DNA from: Verrucomicrobiota bacterium
Lineage (GTDB): Bacteria; Verrucomicrobiota; Verrucomicrobiia; Limisphaerales; JACRJY01
Direction: 5' to 3'
Assembly: GCA_016235585.1 (NCBI GenBank)
Contig: JACRJY010000086.1
Location: 1-48,115 of the forward strand
DNA length: 48,115 nt
Made by a program: the position numbers and the translations under genes. This document shows positions 7,461 to 14,914 of the stretch, in pieces. Under the pieces are notes generated by a model. It did not search any database. It was not told the DNA's origin and saw only the letters and a list, made by a program, of their open reading frames with translations. The first letter of the stretch is position 1; every line of letters begins with the position of its first letter.

Positions 7461-10223
7461 ATGACTCGCACCGCACTGATAGCAATTGGTTTGGCCTGCC
7501 TCCTCACCCCGCCCGCCGCGCGCGCACAAAGCCCCGGCGCCGCCGGCGTCAAGGCCGCCGAGGAGGAGGCGTTCCGCCGGCAGGAGATGGGCATGCTGCT
7601 CGACATCGCCCTCGGCAAGGCCCAGGCCGCGCAGAAGCAGAAGGAGTTCGCCGCCGCCGCCAAGCTCTACGAGGAATGCTCGCTCTACGTCAAGCGCCTC
7701 GGCGCCGACAATGTGCCGGTGCAGGCCGGCCAGGTCGTCAACGGCCTGACGGCAAGCCGCCTCGCGCTCGCCTATGACGCGCAGAAGCGCGGCGAGTTTG
7801 CCGAGGCCGCCGGCGAGGCGGACAAGATCATCCGCTTCGACCCCGGCAACAAGCAGGCGGCGGAGTTCAAGGTTTTCAACCAGAAAGTCGAGCAGGCCCA
7901 CCGCGGGCGCATCCCCAGCAAGCCCGTCCGCGCCAAGGCGGCGGAATTTTCCAACGACCAGGCCAAGGTGGGCACGCTGCTGCAGGACGCCAAGCTGCTC
8001 TACGAGATGAAAAAATTTGACGAGACCGAGGCCAAGCTGAAGGAGGCCATCGCCCTCGATCCGCAGGCCGACGCCGCCTATTACATGATGCGTCTCGTGC
8101 AGGAGGCGCGGTTCGACATCGAGTCCCGCCGGCGCGAGAGCACCTATCAGGAGCGCATCGTCGAAGTGGAGGGGATGTGGAACAAGTCCGTGCGGCGCGA
8201 TCTGCCGGTGCCCAACCCCGCCGCGCGCACCAACCTCGTCTGGACCGGCCTGGGCCGGCAGGCCATCATCGCCAAGCTCGACACCATGCGGCTTCCCGAG
8301 GCGGTCTTCGACAGCATGCCGCTGCCGGAAGTCATCAAATACCTCGACGAGCAGGCCAAGAAGCTCGACCCGCAGAAGAAAGGCATCAACTTCATCCTCA
8401 ATTCCCAGCTCGTGGATATGCCTCCCGGCGGCGGGGGCGGGGCGGGCGGCGCTCCCGCGGTGGACGCCACGGGCGCGCCCATCGTGGCCCCGGCGGCGCT
8501 GGCCGGGCGGCAGGATCTGGACGGGGTGATCATCAAGTTAAGCCCCGCCGTGCGCGACCTCACTTTCGCCCAGCTGCTGGAAATCATCACCGAAGTGGCG
8601 GACAAGCCGATCAAATACTCCATCAAGGACTATGCGGTCGTCTTCACGCAGAAGCTCCCCGAGACCGCACCGCTGGTGTCCAAAATTTTCCGCGTGGATC
8701 CGAACACGTTCCAGCAGGGGCTGGAGAGCGTCTCCGGCTTCACCATCGACACGGCGTCCAGCCAGAGCGGCGGCGGCGGCGGTGGTGGTGGCGGCGGTCG
8801 CGGCGGCGGTGGCGGCGGCGGTCAGCAGGATGAGGGCGGACGCGGCTTGACTGTGGCTGGCGTGCAGGTGGCGAATGTCACCAGTGGCCGGGGCGGCGGC
8901 GGCGGCCAGCAGGGGCAGGCCGGCATCACCGGCGTCACCACGACCAACCTCACGAGAAACGTGCAGGCGCTGGTGCGCGACTTTTTCGTGGCGTGCGGCG
9001 TGAACCTCGCGCCCGGCGGCGCGATTCCCACCCAGTTGTTCTACAACGACCGCAAGGGCCTTCTGTGGGTGCGCGCCTCGCAGATTGATTTGGACATCAT
9101 CGAGCAGGCCATCGAAATTTTGAACGTCACCCCGCCGCAGGTGATGATCGAGGCCCGCCTCGCGGAAATGACCCAGAACGACAGCAAGGCGCTGGGCTTC
9201 GACTGGTATCTTGGCAACACGCTTTCGTTTGACGGGCGCATCGGCACGCAGGGCGGCACCGCGCCCTCGTATGCGGGGCGGCCCTCGGCGGCCAACCCCA
9301 CGGGCGTTTTCCCCGGCCCAACCGTCGTCGCCCCGAACGGCACCGTCTTCCCGACGGTGGCCACCATTTTCCCGCGCGTCACAGATTCCTCACTGACCGG
9401 TTCGGACGTTATTTCCGGCACCTTGCGCCAGTCCTCCGGCATTGGCGGGACGCAGGGGTTCATCCCCGAGGTGGCGACCATCACCGGCATCCTGACCGAC
9501 CCGCAGTTCCGCACCGTCATCCGCGCGATGGAGCAGCGGGACGGCACCGACTTGCTCGCCGTGCCGCGTGTCGTGACCTTGAGCGGCCGCCAGACGCAGG
9601 TGCAGGTCAGCGAAATCCGCACCATCGTCACCGGCGTGCAGACCCGGCAGAACGCCGCCGGCGGCGGCGCGCAGAACCAGAACAACGCCGCCGGCGGCGC
9701 GGTGGCCTCGACCATCCAATACGACACCCAGCCCATCCCGACCGGCCCCATCCTCGACGTGATTCCCTACGTCTGCGCCGACGGCTACACGGTGCAGATG
9801 ACCCTCATCCCGTCCATCACCGAGTTCGTCGGCTACGACGATCCCGGCCCGTTCAATCCCAGCGTCCAGTCCGTCGGCGCGCAGACGGTCGGCGTGCCGC
9901 TCACGGCGCAACTGCCCCTGCCGCGCTTCCGCATCCGCCAGGTCACGACCACGTGCGCGGTGTGGGATGGCCAGACCGTCGCGCTCGGCGGCCTCATCTC
10001 CGAGGACGTCCGCAACGTGAAGGACAAAATCCCCATGCTCGGCGATCTGCCGTTCCTGGGCCGCCTGTTCCGCAGCGAATCCAAGGCCATGCAGAAGCGC
10101 AACATGGTCATCTTCGTCACGCCGACGATCATTGACGCCGCCGGCAACCGCGTGAACTCGGACGAGGATCTGCCGTTCATCAAGACCTCGACGCCGCCGC
10201 AGCCGCTGCCGAAGGCAAGATAG
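7461..10223 (+). CDS. Secretin (GspD/PilQ family) with N-terminal TPR-like region, Amuc_1098-like
   Basis: 920 residues from ATG 7461, chosen because it gives a clean signal peptide (MTRTALIAIGLACLLTPPAA, cut after ARA). An upstream ATG at 7401 overlaps the previous gene and would add 20 residues. After the signal come TPR-like helices (to ~residue 210), secretin N-domains, glycine-rich runs near residues 435-455 and 475-485, and the secretin core: VTPPQVMIEARLAEM, DLLAVPRVVTLSGRQ and GLISEDVRNVKDKIPMLGD with PFLGRLFRS, ending in MVIFVTPTIID. It forms the outer-membrane gate of a type IV pilus or type II-like secretion machine. It is last in the operon and followed by a terminator. Confidence 0.92.
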   Translation: MTRTALIAIGLACLLTPPAARAQSPGAAGVKAAEEEAFRRQEMGMLLDIALGKAQAAQKQKEFAAAAKLYEECSLYVKRLGADNVPVQAGQVVNGLTASRLALAYDAQKRGEFAEAAGEADKIIRFDPGNKQAAEFKVFNQKVEQAHRGRIPSKPVRAKAAEFSNDQAKVGTLLQDAKLLYEMKKFDETEAKLKEAIALDPQADAAYYMMRLVQEARFDIESRRRESTYQERIVEVEGMWNKSVRRDLPVPNPAARTNLVWTGLGRQAIIAKLDTMRLPEAVFDSMPLPEVIKYLDEQAKKLDPQKKGINFILNSQLVDMPPGGGGGAGGAPAVDATGAPIVAPAALAGRQDLDGVIIKLSPAVRDLTFAQLLEIITEVADKPIKYSIKDYAVVFTQKLPETAPLVSKIFRVDPNTFQQGLESVSGFTIDTASSQSGGGGGGGGGGRGGGGGGGQQDEGGRGLTVAGVQVANVTSGRGGGGGQQGQAGITGVTTTNLTRNVQALVRDFFVACGVNLAPGGAIPTQLFYNDRKGLLWVRASQIDLDIIEQAIEILNVTPPQVMIEARLAEMTQNDSKALGFDWYLGNTLSFDGRIGTQGGTAPSYAGRPSAANPTGVFPGPTVVAPNGTVFPTVATIFPRVTDSSLTGSDVISGTLRQSSGIGGTQGFIPEVATITGILTDPQFRTVIRAMEQRDGTDLLAVPRVVTLSGRQTQVQVSEIRTIVTGVQTRQNAAGGGAQNQNNAAGGAVASTIQYDTQPIPTGPILDVIPYVCADGYTVQMTLIPSITEFVGYDDPGPFNPSVQSVGAQTVGVPLTAQLPLPRFRIRQVTTTCAVWDGQTVALGGLISEDVRNVKDKIPMLGDLPFLGRLFRSESKAMQKRNMVIFVTPTIIDAAGNRVNSDEDLPFIKTSTPPQPLPKAR

Positions 10224-10246
10224 GCTCCGATTGATTTCCACGAATG

Positions 10247-10280
10247 AAGGCTCTCCACGACGGGGAGCCTTTCTTCTTTC
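10247..10280 (+). terminator. Rho-independent terminator of the pilus/secretin operon
   Basis: AAGGCTCTCC (10247-10256) pairs with GGGGAGCCTT (10262-10271) around loop ACGAC, one G-T wobble, followed by the pyrimidine/T-rich TTCTTCTTTC. It starts 24 bases after the secretin stop. Confidence 0.8.
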
Positions 10281-10354
10281 GGCGGCGGTGATTGCGGCTC
10301 GTAGATGACGCTGATGCATTTTCAAAACCAAACTTGTTCCGAACCAGCCGCCCC

Positions 10355-11251
10355 ATGTCCGCCGGTGAATTGAAAACAGAAAAGCTGCTGCTCGTGGACG
10401 GCCACGCGTTCGCCTACCGCGCGTTCTTCGCCATCCGCAGCCTGTCGTCGCCGGCGGGCGCGCCGACCAACGCCCTCTACGGCTTCGTGAAGATGCTGGC
10501 GAAGATGCGCGCGGCGACCGGGCCGACGCACCTCGCGGTGGTGTGGGATGGCGGGCTGGCCGCCGAGCGCCTGGCCGCGCTGCCGGGATACAAGGCGCAG
10601 CGCCCCGCGATGCCGGACGATCTGCGGCGGCAGATGGATGACCTGGCCGCGTGGGTCGGGGCGGCGGGCGGCGCTTCGCTGTGCCGCGACGGCGTGGAGG
10701 CGGACGACTGGATCGCGACCCTCGCGCGGCAGGCCGGGGAATGCCCGGTGGTCATCGCCAGCTCGGACAAGGATTTTATGCAGCTCGTTTCCCCGCGTGT
10801 CGGGCTGCTGAATCCCAATGACAAATCCGAAGCCGTCTGGACGGCGGAGCAGGTGCGCGCCAAGTCCGGCGTCGAGCCGGCGCAGATTGTGGACTGGCTG
10901 GCGCTCATCGGCGACGCGGTGGACAACATCCCCGGCGTGCCGGGCGTCGGGCCGAAGACGGCGACGGACTTGCTTCGGCAGTTCGGCTCGGTGGAGGCGC
11001 TGCTCGCGCGCCTGCCGGAGGTGAAGTCGGACCGGCTGCGCGCGAACCTGCTGGCCTCGATGGATATTCTCCGGCGCAATCGCGACCTGATCCGGCTGCA
11101 TGACGATCTGCCGCTGGAGACGCCGTTCGAACAGTTGCGCGTGCGTCCGGCGGACACGGTGCGGCTGCGGGAGTTTTACGCGCGCTGGGGTTTCAAGTCG
11201 CTGCTGCTGGAACTCGGCCCGGCAGCGGCGGCGCAGGGGAGCCTGTTTTGA
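10355..11251 (+). CDS. 5'-3' exonuclease (PolA N-terminal domain type), stand-alone
   Basis: 298 residues from ATG 10355; an upstream in-frame start at 10292 would only add an unconserved tail. LLLVDGHAFAYRAFFAI, VEADDWIATLA, VIASSDKDFMQLV and LIGDAVDNIPGVPG with GPKTA are the acidic metal-binding motifs and helix-hairpin-helix of the 5' nuclease domain of DNA polymerase I. The protein ends there; no 3'-5' exonuclease or polymerase domain follows. It should remove RNA primers and flaps in the cytoplasm. The genome may also hold a full PolA elsewhere. It stands alone between the pilus terminator and a secreted-protein operon. Confidence 0.9.
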   Translation: MSAGELKTEKLLLVDGHAFAYRAFFAIRSLSSPAGAPTNALYGFVKMLAKMRAATGPTHLAVVWDGGLAAERLAALPGYKAQRPAMPDDLRRQMDDLAAWVGAAGGASLCRDGVEADDWIATLARQAGECPVVIASSDKDFMQLVSPRVGLLNPNDKSEAVWTAEQVRAKSGVEPAQIVDWLALIGDAVDNIPGVPGVGPKTATDLLRQFGSVEALLARLPEVKSDRLRANLLASMDILRRNRDLIRLHDDLPLETPFEQLRVRPADTVRLREFYARWGFKSLLLELGPAAAAQGSLF

Positions 11252-11443
11252 GCACGCGGGCGGGAGCGGAAAAACGCGGGAACGGTCTTGGAAACGCAAG
11301 TTTGATTTCTGGCAATGGAAAAAGTTGATAATGATTCCAACTTCGGCATTTACACCGGCGTCGAGTCAGGGGAAAACTGTAGGCCGAAACCGGCAGGAAA
11401 CCGTGGACAGTCGCGGGCCGTTTTGTTAATTAAAAAACAACCT

Positions 11444-13492
11444 ATGTTATTTCGGTCGCGTGCTTGCAGAGGGTTTGCGCTTTTGGTGCCAATCCTTGGA
11501 TTCTGTTTAACCATCCATTCGGATGTTCAAGCGGATGAAAAGCCGTCAAACAACGTAAATACCAAGGTTTCTTCCACGACCATCAGTGGTTATGTTTCCA
11601 CATCGGCGGCTTGGAGTGTTGCAGGTGTTGCAGGTTCACAGGCCGCGTTCTCGCCGCAGGCCGGCGAATACCTGCCGGCGGGCGCGCTCACCGGCAACCA
11701 GGTCTTCCCCGCCGTCGGCGTCAGTGCCGAGGGCGGCATCGTCGTCTGGCAGGACAGCGCGGCGGACGGCGACGGCTGGGGCATCAGCGCGCAGCGGCTG
11801 AACAACAACTTCTCCGGCTCACTCTCCACGTTCCGCGTCAACGTCCAGGGCGCGGGCCAGCAGGAGCATCCGCGCGTCGCCATGCTGGCCGACGGCGGCG
11901 CGGTGTTCGTCTGGGAGGGCGGCGTCTCGCCGCGGCAGCAGATTTACGCGCGCTTCATGGCGGCGAATGACACCTTCATCACCGGTGACGTGCGGGTGAA
12001 CACCACCACCAACTACGAGCATCTCTCCCCCGCCATCGCGCGGCTCACCGACGGCAATGTCATCATCGTGTGGTCGAGCTTTGGTCAGGACGGCAGCCTG
12101 CTGGGCGTCTACGGCCAGCGCTTCACGCCGCTCGGCGCGCCGCTCGGCGGCGAGTTTCAAATCAACCAGACCACGCTCCACAACCAGCGCACCCCGGCGG
12201 TCGCGGCGCTCGGCGAGGGCGGCTTCGTGGTCGTGTGGGTTTCCGAGGCGTCGCGCGGCGCGGATCCGCTGGCGAGCGGCGGCGAACTGTTCGACGTGGA
12301 CATCTTCGGGCGGATTTACGACTCGTCCGGCGCGGCGGCGGGCGGGGAGTTCCGCGTCAACAATGATCGTGCCGACACCTTGCAGCGCACCTGCGCCAAT
12401 CCCTCCGTGGCCGGGCTTTCGCCCGGCGGCTTCTCGGTGGCCTGGGGGCAACTTGCCAGTGTCGAGCGGGATTCATCGGTGTCGGTGAGTGAAAACAGTT
12501 GGGACATTTTCTCGCGGGTCTTTTCCGTCGCGGGCGCGGCAGTGAATTCTGCCGTGATGGTCAATGAATACAATTTTGGCGACCAGTTCGCGCCGCGCAT
12601 CGAGTCGCTCGGCTCGGATCAAATGGTCGTGTGGACCAGCCTGGCCCAGGACGGCTCGCGCGAGGGCGTCTACGGGCGGCTCATCACCGGCGCGGGTGAT
12701 TTTGGCGGCAGCGAGTTCGCCATCAACACCACGACGAACGGGTCGCAGTTCCAGCCGACGGTGGCGGCGGACGGGGCGACGCGTTTCCTTGTGGTGTGGG
12801 CCAGCTATCAATCGGGCACAAAGATGGATTTGTTCGCACAACGCTTCGCCTCCACCCAGCCGCTGCCGGTGCTGCCCGCACCGTTTGTCTCGGCGTTGAA
12901 CTCTTGGCAGCTCGCGGTTTCATGGTCCCAGTTAAGTGGCTATCCGGTGGTTTCCTACGGGCTTTACGTTGATGGCGCGACGACGCCCATCGCGCTAACG
13001 ACGAATGTTTTTACCACCACGAATTTTTCACCGGGCAGCACCCACAGCTTCCGCATTGACTACGTTTTGAGTGATGGGCGGCGCTCGCTGGTTTCCGCCG
13101 CCGCCAGCGGGACGACTTGGGGCGGGGATGCCAACTTTGACGGCCTGCCGGACGACTGGCAGGCGCTCTATTGGGGCGGCGATTCCGCGAACTGGCCGCT
13201 GCCGAGCGCGGATTCCGACGGCGACGGCGTGAGCAACGTGGACGAGTTTCTCGCCGGGACGATCCCGACGGATCGCACCAGTGCGCTGCGGACGCGCATC
13301 TACCACACGCCGCAGGGGCCGTGGCTGGCGTGGAACGCGCAGGCGGGTTTTGTCTATCAGGTCGTGACCTCCGCGGATCTCAAGACGTGGACGAACGTCG
13401 GCGGGCCGCGTTTCGCGGCGGGCGCGGCGGATTCCATCGCGGTGACGCGGGCGGCGAGCGCGGGCTACTACCGCGTGCGGCGGCTGCGGTAA
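11444..13492 (+). CDS. Large secreted repeat protein with Fn3-like, calcium-binding and C-terminal YYRV domain
   Basis: 682 residues from ATG 11444, chosen because a signal peptide follows (MLFRSRACRGFALLVPILGF). Residues ~60-480 hold repeated beta units of the type GGIVVWQDSAADGDGWG, NVIIVWSSFGQDGS, QMVVWTSLAQDGSREGVYG and RFLVVWASYQSG, i.e. a beta-propeller-like repeat array of about 50 residues per unit. A fibronectin III-like domain (~485-580) follows, then DSDGDGVSNVDEFLAGT (thrombospondin type 3/EF-like calcium loops, ~585-605). The last ~65 residues contain VVTSADLKTWTNVG and end AGYYRVRRLR. That terminal module recurs in the proteins at 14915 and 43249. It is probably displayed on or released from the cell surface; substrate unknown. 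The next secreted-protein gene starts 19 bases downstream. Confidence 0.8.
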   Translation: MLFRSRACRGFALLVPILGFCLTIHSDVQADEKPSNNVNTKVSSTTISGYVSTSAAWSVAGVAGSQAAFSPQAGEYLPAGALTGNQVFPAVGVSAEGGIVVWQDSAADGDGWGISAQRLNNNFSGSLSTFRVNVQGAGQQEHPRVAMLADGGAVFVWEGGVSPRQQIYARFMAANDTFITGDVRVNTTTNYEHLSPAIARLTDGNVIIVWSSFGQDGSLLGVYGQRFTPLGAPLGGEFQINQTTLHNQRTPAVAALGEGGFVVVWVSEASRGADPLASGGELFDVDIFGRIYDSSGAAAGGEFRVNNDRADTLQRTCANPSVAGLSPGGFSVAWGQLASVERDSSVSVSENSWDIFSRVFSVAGAAVNSAVMVNEYNFGDQFAPRIESLGSDQMVVWTSLAQDGSREGVYGRLITGAGDFGGSEFAINTTTNGSQFQPTVAADGATRFLVVWASYQSGTKMDLFAQRFASTQPLPVLPAPFVSALNSWQLAVSWSQLSGYPVVSYGLYVDGATTPIALTTNVFTTTNFSPGSTHSFRIDYVLSDGRRSLVSAAASGTTWGGDANFDGLPDDWQALYWGGDSANWPLPSADSDGDGVSNVDEFLAGTIPTDRTSALRTRIYHTPQGPWLAWNAQAGFVYQVVTSADLKTWTNVGGPRFAAGAADSIAVTRAASAGYYRVRRLR

Positions 13493-13511
13493 CAATTTCG
13501 AGGCCGGCAAT

Positions 13512-14897
13512 ATGTTGCTCAAGATGATCAAAAAAATTCTCGCGGTGATGCTCGTGGCGGGCGCGGCGCAGTCGGCGGGCGCGTTCTCGCTGCTCGGCCC
13601 GCTGGACGGCGCGTTTCAGACTACGGCGTTGGGCTACAGCCAGGGTGGTGACATTGGCGGCCCGATGAACCTGGGCGAGGAATACCGCTGGAACACGCCG
13701 GTGCTGACCTACGCCTTCGACGAGTCGTTCCTCAATTATTTCGGCACGGAGGGTGTGGTGGCGGTGGAGCGGGCGATTCAGATTTTGAACGACCTGCCCG
13801 CCGCCGACAGTGTGACCAACGGACCGGCGGGCGACCCGAACCTTTACGCGAACGGCACGCCGTTCCCCACCTCGTCGCGGCTGCTCAATTTTCAGGCGCA
13901 GCAGCTCGGCCTGCTGGATATGCGCTCGATCACGCTCACGCTGCTGCTGGAGGAGATGGGGCTGGCGGATCCCGAACGGTGGACCTGGTGCCTGCGAAAC
14001 CGCCTCGTTGTCAACAACGTGGTCGTCAATTACTTGGTAATCCAGCGGAACTTCGATCCCGTCAACTGGCAGCCTTCCCGGCACGTGAACGGGGTGCTCT
14101 ATGGCTATAACGTTTTTGACAACGGCACGGTTGCCGACGCGGTGGAGCGGGTGGTGGATCCGCTGGCGACACGTTTCACTTCGGTGGCCGGCTCTTTTTT
14201 CGGCTTCGGAGAGTTTTATCATGGCCTGACCCGCGATGACATGGGCGGGCTGCGCTACCTTTACCGCTACAACAACTTCAACCGGGAGACCCTGCGGACG
14301 GGTGTCACCGCCCCCACCAACAGCAATCCGTGGGACATCATCGGCATCACCAACTCCTTTCCCACGCCGGCGGTCAGCCTCGGCATCCGCCCCGGCCTGC
14401 AAAAAATAACCTTCCAGCCGGCCGCCATTGATTCGCTGATCGGGACGGTGGTGCCCTACACCAACCGCTACACCGACGTCTACATCACCAACAGTGCGGT
14501 GAAGCAGCAGGCGGTGCAATACATCGCGTCCGCGCCGGACATCCTCTTCACGGCGGATGATTTGGGCGTCTTCGGCAACGGCGCCCCGGTTGTTTCCCAG
14601 CGTTCCGCGACCGCCTCGTGGCAGAACAATGACGCCATCAACGGCTCGCAGAATCTGGCCGGGCCCGGGGTCATCGCCGGCACCGTGACGACGCTGCCGA
14701 CGGCGGCGCGGATCGTCATCACCTACAACAAGGTCGGCCCCAGTTTCCTCGTGTTTCCCTCGACGGGTTTGCTGACGGATGACGCCCATTCCCCCCAGTA
14801 TCTCTGGGGCGCGTGGGACGGCATTGATGACACCCCGGTGGTGTTTCCGAATTCCCTTTCGGTCCAGCAGCTGGAACAGCTGCTCCTCGGTCGTTGA
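13512..14897 (+). CDS. Secreted protein of unknown function, matrixin-like N-terminal region
   Basis: 461 residues; ATG 13512 has a GAGG eight bases upstream, and ATG 13524 (MIKKILAVMLVAGAAQSAGA) is an alternative that also gives a signal peptide. LGEEYRWNTPVLTYAFDESF and VAVERAIQILNDLP resemble the start of the metzincin catalytic fold, where substrate-facing strands and a long helix precede the zinc site. No HExxHxxGxxH is present; the region where it would be expected reads GEFYHGLTRDDMGGLRYLYR, so it is probably not an active zinc protease. It lacks the YYRV C-terminus of its neighbours. It lies between two secreted-protein genes (gaps of 19 and 17 bases), so the three likely form one transcript and work together. 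Confidence 0.75.
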   Translation: MLLKMIKKILAVMLVAGAAQSAGAFSLLGPLDGAFQTTALGYSQGGDIGGPMNLGEEYRWNTPVLTYAFDESFLNYFGTEGVVAVERAIQILNDLPAADSVTNGPAGDPNLYANGTPFPTSSRLLNFQAQQLGLLDMRSITLTLLLEEMGLADPERWTWCLRNRLVVNNVVVNYLVIQRNFDPVNWQPSRHVNGVLYGYNVFDNGTVADAVERVVDPLATRFTSVAGSFFGFGEFYHGLTRDDMGGLRYLYRYNNFNRETLRTGVTAPTNSNPWDIIGITNSFPTPAVSLGIRPGLQKITFQPAAIDSLIGTVVPYTNRYTDVYITNSAVKQQAVQYIASAPDILFTADDLGVFGNGAPVVSQRSATASWQNNDAINGSQNLAGPGVIAGTVTTLPTAARIVITYNKVGPSFLVFPSTGLLTDDAHSPQYLWGAWDGIDDTPVVFPNSLSVQQLEQLLLGR

Positions 14898-14914
14898 CGG
14901 ACAAGATTATTGCC

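Noticed and set aside
11252-11443. Possible riboswitch or regulatory RNA before the secreted-protein operon
   Set aside because: Several short GGCCG/CGGCA pairings exist but no known aptamer core could be recognised.
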